A stretch of 64,000 nt of DNA from Gammaproteobacteria bacterium (GTDB lineage Bacteria; Pseudomonadota; Gammaproteobacteria; Steroidobacterales; GCA-2729495), in NCBI GenBank assembly GCA_024229935.1, contig JAAERX010000027.1:92968-156967 (forward strand). Reading direction: 5' to 3'. Under the pieces are notes generated by a model. That model ran no database searches. It was not told where the DNA came from and saw nothing but the letters and a program-made list of their open reading frames with translations. Position 1 is the first letter of the stretch; every line of letters starts with the position of its first letter. A program made the position numbers and the translations under genes. Positions 58,003-64,000 of this stretch are shown here, piece after piece.

Positions 58003-59199
58003 ATGAAAATACCTGTTATAAGTGCAGTAATAATTATTCTGCTTGGCCTTATGAGCGGCATTTACTATATGGTTGGGCGGTCCTACGAACTAACCAATAC
58101 AGTTGTATTATCTGGCCCCTACCAGCCCCCTGAACAAACCCAGGCCTTTCATCAGCAATTATTCATAGCTGACATGCATGCTGATACATTCACCTTCGTG
58201 GATTCCTTCATGCAGCGTAAGGACTATGCACACCTTGATTACCCCCGGGCTCAAGATGGTGGCTTGAACCTGCTCACCATGGCCATTGCTACTGAAGTAC
58301 CACTTTCAATGGTCAAACGCTCACCAGAAGGGGTTAAACGTGGCACTAATCTGATTCAGGTTGGCGCTATAGCCGGACTTGAACCTATTAGTAACTGGAG
58401 CTCAAATTATGCCCGTGGGCTATGGGTAATCAATAATATTAAAGAGACTGTAGCAAATAACCCTAACGAATTATTACTGGTTACTCACCGTGAAGATATT
58501 ACAGAACTACTAATGGAGCATGAACTTGAACCTAACAAACGCATGGGCCTGCTTTTGGCAGTTGAAGGTGGCCACCTGCTAGAAGGCAACCTGGATCGAT
58601 TAGATCATGTATACAATCTGGGCGTGCGGATGTTAAGCCTGACCCATGCATTTGATAATGATTACGGCGGAGCATCCGAAGGCGTTGAGCAGTATGGGCT
58701 TACAGAAACCGGTAAAGCTCTACTCGAAAGAATGACAGAGCTTGGCATCATTATTGATATTGCCCATGCATCTCCTGCACTGGTCAATGACTTGCTAATT
58801 GAGGCAAAAAATCCAATCGTTTATTCACACGGAGGGGTGCAAGGGACATGTAATATCAACCGGAACCTTCCTGATAACTTACTTGGGAAAATCCAGGCCA
58901 ATGGCGGCCTTATTGCTATCGGACTGTGGGATCGCGTGCTTTGTGGCAATACTCTAAATGATGTTGCTGCCACTATGCGCTATATCGCTGACAAAATTGG
59001 TACAGAACATCTTGCGCTTGGCTCCGACTTTGATGGCGGCGTTAAAACCATTACAGATTCTAGTGGCATGCCACTACTCACTGAAGCTCTACTGAAAAAT
59101 GGTTTTAGCAAAGCTGAAGTACGTGCCATCATGGGTGGAAATTATGCCAACCTTCTAATGAAACAATTACCTGCAAGGGAACCTCAACTAAGCGAGTAA
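58003..59199 (+). CDS. Membrane dipeptidase (peptidase M19)
   Basis: A 398-residue zinc dipeptidase of the renal dipeptidase/M19 family with an N-terminal signal anchor (VISAVIIILLGLMSGIYYMVG). Motifs: DMHADTFTFVD (first metal ligands), AVEGGHLLEGN, LTHAFDNDYGGA, DIAHASPALVND and SHGGVQGTCNINRN. The metal-bridging Glu is in AVEGGH. It cleaves dipeptides in the periplasm. It is a single gene, with tRNA-Ser downstream on the other strand. Confidence 0.9.
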   Translation: MKIPVISAVIIILLGLMSGIYYMVGRSYELTNTVVLSGPYQPPEQTQAFHQQLFIADMHADTFTFVDSFMQRKDYAHLDYPRAQDGGLNLLTMAIATEVPLSMVKRSPEGVKRGTNLIQVGAIAGLEPISNWSSNYARGLWVINNIKETVANNPNELLLVTHREDITELLMEHELEPNKRMGLLLAVEGGHLLEGNLDRLDHVYNLGVRMLSLTHAFDNDYGGASEGVEQYGLTETGKALLERMTELGIIIDIAHASPALVNDLLIEAKNPIVYSHGGVQGTCNINRNLPDNLLGKIQANGGLIAIGLWDRVLCGNTLNDVAATMRYIADKIGTEHLALGSDFDGGVKTITDSSGMPLLTEALLKNGFSKAEVRAIMGGNYANLLMKQLPAREPQLSE

Positions 59200-59453
59200 A
59201 CTTGCAAACTTAGCGGGAAACGAAATCAGCTAAGAAACTAATGACCGACACCAGAGCTATATTCATACGCCCCCTATAAGTAACAGACAATAAAAAAGGC
59301 CCCAAAGAGAGCCCTAATCAACAACAAAGATGCATGCGCGGCTTATTTGAATCACGAGCACAAATACTCATTTACGTCCTAACAGACAGCACTCTTCGAG
59401 AAAACGAACGGTTTCACCGCTCTAAAATTCACTCATTCAATCACATGTAAGAT

Positions 59454-59544
59454 TGGCGGAGAAGGAGGGATTCGAACCCTCGATGGGCTTTTGACCCATA
59501 CTCCCTTAGCAGGGGAGCGCTTTCGACCACTCAGCCACTTCTCC
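59454..59544 (-). tRNA. tRNA-Ser (anticodon GCU)
   Basis: On the minus strand it begins GGAGAAGTGGCTGAGTGG and ends in the encoded CCA after CTTCTCCG, so the acceptor stem GGAGAAG/CTTCTCC pairs perfectly. The anticodon loop is CTGCTAA (GCU), and a long variable arm (class II, serine) and the TTCGAAT arm are visible. Length 91 with CCA. Its place next to csrA is typical. Confidence 0.96.
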
Positions 59545-59665
59545 ATAAACTGTATTTTAACCGCACAAATATATCGTCGCCCTGTACGGGGCGCTAAAGA
59601 TACAGCAATTTGAACGCAGACTAAATGACTATCTGGCTGATAGCCCTAATTACATGCAAACAGGC

Positions 59666-59905
59666 CTACTCGCTGACAGCTCTATGATGGCCGTTATGAC
59701 CATTGTGACTGCGAGCGGAACTGCGGTCAGGACCTTCCTGCTCCTCATCCTTGATTCGCTTGTAAATTTCTTCCCGATGCACACTTACTTCACGTGGGGC
59801 TTTTACACCAAGGCGTACCTGATTCCCCTTTACCCCAAGAACCGTTACATCAATATCATTACCGATAACAACTGTTTCGCCGACTCGTCTTGTCAAGATC
59901 AGCAT
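59666..59905 (-). CDS. csrA: Carbon storage regulator CsrA
   Basis: RNA-binding global regulator. The frame is open to 59941, but the ATG at 59905 ([15 protein letters not shown]) has GAGGAG upstream and is the family's start. The core keeps [16 protein letters not shown]. The product has 79 residues, longer than the usual 60 because of a polar tail ending [13 protein letters not shown]. Its leader has several GGA motifs around the ribosome site (CAAGGACAGGGGAGGAGAC), consistent with CsrA autoregulation. Confidence 0.95.
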   Translation of the reverse strand: MLILTRRVGETVVIGNDIDVTVLGVKGNQVRLGVKAPREVSVHREEIYKRIKDEEQEGPDRSSARSHNGHNGHHRAVSE

Positions 59906-60004
59906 GGCTGTCTCCTCCCCTGTCCTTGTTATTTTTTTCATCCATGTATGTGCGCAGAAACACAGACATCAGGCTTTATATGCCGCAGCGAAACCCCTGA
60001 GCTT

Positions 60005-60027
60005 GTCCGACGCAGGGTAAGTCGGAC
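60005..60027. other. Inverted repeat between alaS and csrA
   Basis: GTCCGAC-N9-GTCGGAC, a 7-bp perfect stem in the 268-bp gap. There is no T-run on either side. It may be a structured element in the csrA leader. Confidence 0.4.
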
Positions 60028-60209
60028 CGGGGAAGGAACCATGGCTTTTTATTGTTTTAGCTTAATGACTTACGTGTCCCAGCTGCTACCTTCTCATATA
60101 AGCCAAGCAACGTCCAATGTGCGTATGAGGCCTGCTCAGGAAAAATCCAGGCTGCAGGAAAGTTTCAATCAAAAAACAAACACTTATGTGACTTCAGCGG
60201 CTCTAGACA

Positions 60210-62810
60210 CTAGCTGCTTCTGGACTCAATCCAAGCTCCCACACCTGCCAGAGCCTTATCCAGTGCTGCAGGATTATCACCACCAGCCTGGGCAAAATCG
60301 GGTCGGCCACCACCCTTGCCACCCACCTGCCCGGCAACTTCACGAATTAAATCACCCGCCTTGACCCGGTCAGTGATATTTTTACTTACCCCTGCAGCCA
60401 ACCGAACTTTGCCATCTGCAGTTGCCGCACCCAGCACTACAACAGCCGTACCCAATTTATCTTTCATGCGGTCTACCGTATCACGCAGCGAGCCAGCATC
60501 TGTATCATCATCCATCCGGGCAGCAAGTACCTGGATGCCATTAATTTCCTGCACAGCATCTGCAAGACCCTGACCAGCCGCACCTGCAATTTTACTGCGC
60601 AGGCTTTTAAGCTCTTTTTCAAGTGCCTTATTATTATCAACCAGCTGGCCAACCTTGGCTTTAACCTCTGTGCGCGAAGCTTTCAGCACGCCACCAATAG
60701 AATCCAAGACTGATTCATACCAACGTACTGAACTTAATGCTTGCTCACCAGTAATGGCTTCTATACGTCTAACACCTGAGGCAATTCCAGTTTCAGACGC
60801 TATACGAAATAATCCGATATCACCAGCACGTTGCACATGCGTACCCCCGCAAAGCTCAACGGAGAAATCACCAATCTGCAAAACTCTGACTTCATCACCG
60901 TACTTCTCACCAAATAAGGCAACAGCACCCGATGCAACAGCATCATCATAAGCCATTAACCGGGTATCGGCAGATTCATTGTGACGAATCTGAGCGTTAA
61001 CCAGGTCTTCAATCTCAAGCAATTCTTCAGCACTGACTGCCTGATTATGAGAAAAATCAAAACGCAGTTTATCCGGCCCCACAAGTGAACCTTTCTGAGC
61101 AACATGCTTGCCCAATACCTGACGTAATGCGGCATGCAACAAATGGGTTGCAGAGTGATTCAACTCAGTCGCCAGACGGCTGTCCTTATCGACGACCGCT
61201 GCCAGCATATCGTCGACACTTATACTACCTTTTGTAATCCGGCCTATATGCAGATATGCATTACCGCTTCTCTGTGTGTCTTCCACAGAAAAAGTTGAAT
61301 CTCTGGAATTAAGTGTACCGGCATCACCCACCTGCCCACCACTTTCTGCATAAAATGGGGTGCGCACCAGCACGACCTGCCCTGCTTCACCTTCATTCAA
61401 CGTGTCTACCAGCTTACCGTCACGAAATAACAATAACACTCGCCCAGCATCATCCAGAGTTTCATAGCCGGTGAAATGCGTTTCAGCATCAATTTTAAGC
61501 TCGCCTGCCTCTACAGCAAATCTTGCAGATGAGCGGGATCGATGTCGTTGCGCTTCCATAGCAACATCGAAACCCACCGCATCAACCGCTATACCCCTGC
61601 CACGTAAAATATCAATTGTTAAATCAAGTGGAAAGCCATAGGTATCGTAAAGAGTGAAGGCCACATCACCTGGCAGTTGCTTACCATCAAGTTCAGCCAG
61701 CGCTTGTTCAAGTATAGTCATACCCTGGCTCAGGGTTTCATCAAACCGTTTTTCTTCTTCAAGCAGAATTTTTTCAACATGATGATCATGTTCCAGAAGT
61801 TCAGGGTAGGCATCTCCCATCTCACCAACAAGCGCAGGGATAAGCTTGTGAAAGAATGCTTTTTTAGTACCAAGCTCATGACCATGCCGTAATGCCCGGC
61901 GAATAATTCGTCGTAGCACATAACCACGCCCTTCATTACCCGGCAATACACCATCAACTATTAGAAATGAACAAGCACGAATATGATCAGCAATAACCTT
62001 CAGTGAAGGATGAGCAAGGTCTTTAGCCCCGGTCAATATGGCTGCTTTTTTGATAAGCGCCTGAAACACATGGATATCATAGTTACTGCGCACGTTCTGC
62101 ATCACTGCTGCCATTCGCTCAAGCCCCATACCCGTATCAACTGAGGGTTTAGGCAGGTCAACTAAGGTGCCATCTTTAGTGCGATCAAACTGCATGAACA
62201 CCAGATTCCAGATTTCAACATAGCGGTCTCCATCCTCATCTGCAGAACCAGGTGGGCCACCCGGCACATCAGCACCATGGTCATAAAATATTTCACTACA
62301 GGGACCACAAGGACCCGTATCACCCATAGACCAGAAGTTATCTTTCTCACCCAGCCGGCTAAAGCGCTCGGGGTCTACGCCCATATCTTTTAGCCAGATA
62401 TCAGCTGCATCTTCATCATCCTGATAGACCGTTACCCAGAGTTTTTCAGGAGGCAACTGCAATTCTTTGGTGAGAAATTCCCAGGCAAAGTGTATAGCTT
62501 CTTTTTTAAAATAATCACCAAAACTAAAGTTACCCAACATTTCAAAAAAAGTGTGGTGCCTGGATGTGTAGCCAACATTCTCAAGGTCATTATGCTTACC
62601 ACCCGCCCGCAAACACCGCTGGGATGTGGTCGCACGAGTGTAGCTGCATTTATCAAGCCCCAGGAATACATCCTTAAACTGCACCATACCTGCATTGGTA
62701 AACAACAGCGTTGGATCATTACCTGGCACCAGTGGTGCACTTGCAACTACCTTATGGCCATGAGCCTCAAAGTAATCCAAAAACCGCTGTCTTATTTCTG
62801 TTGCGTCCAT
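60210..62810 (-). CDS. alaS: Alanyl-tRNA synthetase
   Basis: An 866-residue class II aminoacyl-tRNA synthetase. Class II motif 1-2 region ([22 protein letters not shown]), the editing/zinc site [11 protein letters not shown] and [13 protein letters not shown], and the C-terminal [15 protein letters not shown] loop are all visible. Length matches the family (about 875). It stands in the recA-recX-alaS-csrA order, 21 bp after recX. Confidence 0.98.
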   Translation of the reverse strand: MDATEIRQRFLDYFEAHGHKVVASAPLVPGNDPTLLFTNAGMVQFKDVFLGLDKCSYTRATTSQRCLRAGGKHNDLENVGYTSRHHTFFEMLGNFSFGDYFKKEAIHFAWEFLTKELQLPPEKLWVTVYQDDEDAADIWLKDMGVDPERFSRLGEKDNFWSMGDTGPCGPCSEIFYDHGADVPGGPPGSADEDGDRYVEIWNLVFMQFDRTKDGTLVDLPKPSVDTGMGLERMAAVMQNVRSNYDIHVFQALIKKAAILTGAKDLAHPSLKVIADHIRACSFLIVDGVLPGNEGRGYVLRRIIRRALRHGHELGTKKAFFHKLIPALVGEMGDAYPELLEHDHHVEKILLEEEKRFDETLSQGMTILEQALAELDGKQLPGDVAFTLYDTYGFPLDLTIDILRGRGIAVDAVGFDVAMEAQRHRSRSSARFAVEAGELKIDAETHFTGYETLDDAGRVLLLFRDGKLVDTLNEGEAGQVVLVRTPFYAESGGQVGDAGTLNSRDSTFSVEDTQRSGNAYLHIGRITKGSISVDDMLAAVVDKDSRLATELNHSATHLLHAALRQVLGKHVAQKGSLVGPDKLRFDFSHNQAVSAEELLEIEDLVNAQIRHNESADTRLMAYDDAVASGAVALFGEKYGDEVRVLQIGDFSVELCGGTHVQRAGDIGLFRIASETGIASGVRRIEAITGEQALSSVRWYESVLDSIGGVLKASRTEVKAKVGQLVDNNKALEKELKSLRSKIAGAAGQGLADAVQEINGIQVLAARMDDDTDAGSLRDTVDRMKDKLGTAVVVLGAATADGKVRLAAGVSKNITDRVKAGDLIREVAGQVGGKGGGRPDFAQAGGDNPAALDKALAGVGAWIESRSS

Positions 62811-62831
62811 TTATCCGTTATCAATAATCAT

Positions 62832-63395
62832 CTAAACATCGCCCATTGCGACTCTAATTTGCTCGCTGGTAAACCCACGGTATTCAAGAAAACGCATCTG
62901 CTTTGCCTTCTCTTTAAACCCTGTCGGCACACCCTCACCAAACTTCTTACTACGCACCTCACAAGCAAGACCATGCCATTCAACAGCCACATCATCCAGA
63001 TACATACCTATAACCCGGGCATCTACCCCACGCTGCTTAAGCTCCCCGCGTATCCTCACGGGGCCCTGCCCCGTACGGGTTCTCGCTGCAATATAAGCTT
63101 CTGTAAAGCGCTCATCAGACAGCAGCCCATCTGCAACCAGTGTGGTTACTGTAGCCTCTATTTCCTCAGGAGAATACTCACGAGCAGCAAGCTTTGTGCG
63201 CAACTCAGCTTGTGAATGTTCGCGGCGAGCAAGTAAATTCATCGCCTTGTTCCTTGGCGATAAAGTCGAGCCGGTTTTTGGCTGCTTTATATCCTCGGAT
63301 ACATCCTTATTCACATCCGGCTCGGGCAGATCCTCATTCACATCTTCAGCCACATCAGGCTTCGCCGACTGCTGCCTCTTCCTCTGATGCATCAT
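62832..63395 (-). CDS. recX: RecX regulatory protein
   Basis: A 187-residue modulator of RecA. The core from [23 protein letters not shown] to the end (three-helix RecX repeats, [33 protein letters not shown]) is typical. The first about 48 residues (acidic, with [19 protein letters not shown]) are extra, and the frame overlaps recA by 41 bp, so the true start could be downstream. Family length is about 155. Confidence 0.88.
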   Translation of the reverse strand: MMHQRKRQQSAKPDVAEDVNEDLPEPDVNKDVSEDIKQPKTGSTLSPRNKAMNLLARREHSQAELRTKLAAREYSPEEIEATVTTLVADGLLSDERFTEAYIAARTRTGQGPVRIRGELKQRGVDARVIGMYLDDVAVEWHGLACEVRSKKFGEGVPTGFKEKAKQMRFLEYRGFTSEQIRVAMGDV

Positions 63396-64000
63396 CAGGT
63401 GCTATACCATCATCTTTTGGTAGCAAGATATCGCGTATTTTGGCATCAACCGTGTCAGCAATCTCTGGGTTATCAAGCAAGAACTGACGAACATTCTCCT
63501 TGCCCTGGCCAATACGGTCACCGTTATAGCTGTACCAGGAACCTGCTTTTTCAATCAGGTTGTGGGCAACGCCCAGATCAATGAGCTCACCTTCACGTGA
63601 GACACCATGCCCATAAAGAATTTCAAATTCAGCAATTTTGAATGGCGGTGACACTTTGTTTTTAACTACTTTAACGCGGGTCTGGTTACCCACAATCTCA
63701 TCACCTTTCTTGATTGCACCTATACGCCGGATATCCAGTCGAACTGAGGAGTAAAACTTCAGCGCATTACCACCCGTTGTAGTCTCCGGGCTACCAAACA
63801 TGACACCAATCTTCATACGAATCTGATTAATAAAGATCACCATGCAACCCGAGCGCTTAATGTTAGCCGTCAGCTTACGCAGCGCCTGCGACATCAACCG
63901 AGCCTGCAAACCCACATGATGGTCACCCATCTCACCCTCAATCTCAGCTTTAGGTGTCAGCGCAGCAACTGAATCAACAACAACCAGATCAACAGCACCA
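63355..64000 (-). CDS. recA: RecA recombinase, 5' end beyond the window
   Basis: The C-terminal part of Rec[27 protein letters not shown] at the edge, then [60 protein letters not shown] and the tail ending EEEAAVGEA. The frame runs off the window at base 64000, so the first about 140 residues are missing. It mediates homologous recombination and SOS induction. Confidence 0.97.
   Translation of the reverse strand, partial: GAVDLVVVDSVAALTPKAEIEGEMGDHHVGLQARLMSQALRKLTANIKRSGCMVIFINQIRMKIGVMFGSPETTTGGNALKFYSSVRLDIRRIGAIKKGDEIVGNQTRVKVVKNKVSPPFKIAEFEILYGHGVSREGELIDLGVAHNLIEKAGSWYSYNGDRIGQGKENVRQFLLDNPEIADTVDAKIRDILLPKDDGIAPDDASEEEAAVGEA

Noticed and set aside
59942..60209. A gene in the alaS-csrA gap on the plus strand
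   Set aside because: The open frame lies antisense to csrA and its leader, with no family resemblance. The gap fits a csrA leader.

Overview
The window looks like a chromosomal segment of a gammaproteobacterium. The right end carries recA-recX-alaS-csrA followed by a tRNA-Ser(GCU), an order typical of that class. Short intergenic gaps, Shine-Dalgarno sites and standard codon use fit. The species cannot be read from the sequence.

Layout. (1) 1-18.6 kb: mixed metabolism. It holds the end of a cyclopropane fatty acid synthase gene, two exported short-chain dehydrogenases, a MATE transporter, two anchored alpha/beta hydrolases, an FmdB-type zinc ribbon with a His-rich tail, two LLM flavin oxidoreductases either side of a YgiQ-like radical SAM gene, an FMN reductase, a MAPEG protein, a deiodinase-like redoxin and a cytochrome b561-like protein. 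(2) 18.6-41.5 kb: a nitrogen-oxide respiration island, the main interest. (3) 41.6-59.2 kb: an M48 protease/YjgN pair, cytochrome b561, a Tat-lipoprotein UbiD-like protein, a nitronate monooxygenase-like protein, an aldo/keto reductase, a Rieske oxygenase, a glutamine amidotransferase, an STT3-like membrane protein and a dipeptidase. (4) 59.4-64 kb: tRNA-Ser, csrA, alaS, recX and partial recA.

The island. At 18631-21000 lies a qNOR-family protein with the marks of nitric oxide dismutase (NOD; 2 NO to N2 + O2). One FeB histidine is Asn, the conserved active-site Glu of the SALEPLP motif is Gln, and the quinol-site His/Glu/Asp appear lost. A canonical cNOR (norC-norB) is encoded 18 kb away and keeps every one of these catalytic residues. 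There are two cytochrome cd1 nitrite reductases, one with an extra N-terminal cytochrome c domain. A membrane molybdoenzyme operon follows (Fe-S subunit, NrfD-type anchor, Tat-exported catalytic subunit, pentaheme NapC/NirT-type cytochrome, NapF-like ferredoxin). An NsrR-type NO sensor has a textbook NsrR operator in front of it. A hemerythrin-like protein, a 7Fe ferredoxin and a frameshifted truncated haemoglobin lie among them.

Inferred working model: nitrite is reduced to NO by the cd1 enzymes, and NO is either dismuted to N2 and O2 by NOD or reduced to N2O by cNOR, with NsrR tuning the response. The O2 could feed oxygenases such as the Rieske protein further along, but that link is speculative. 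Heme d1 synthesis genes and norQ/norD are not in the window.
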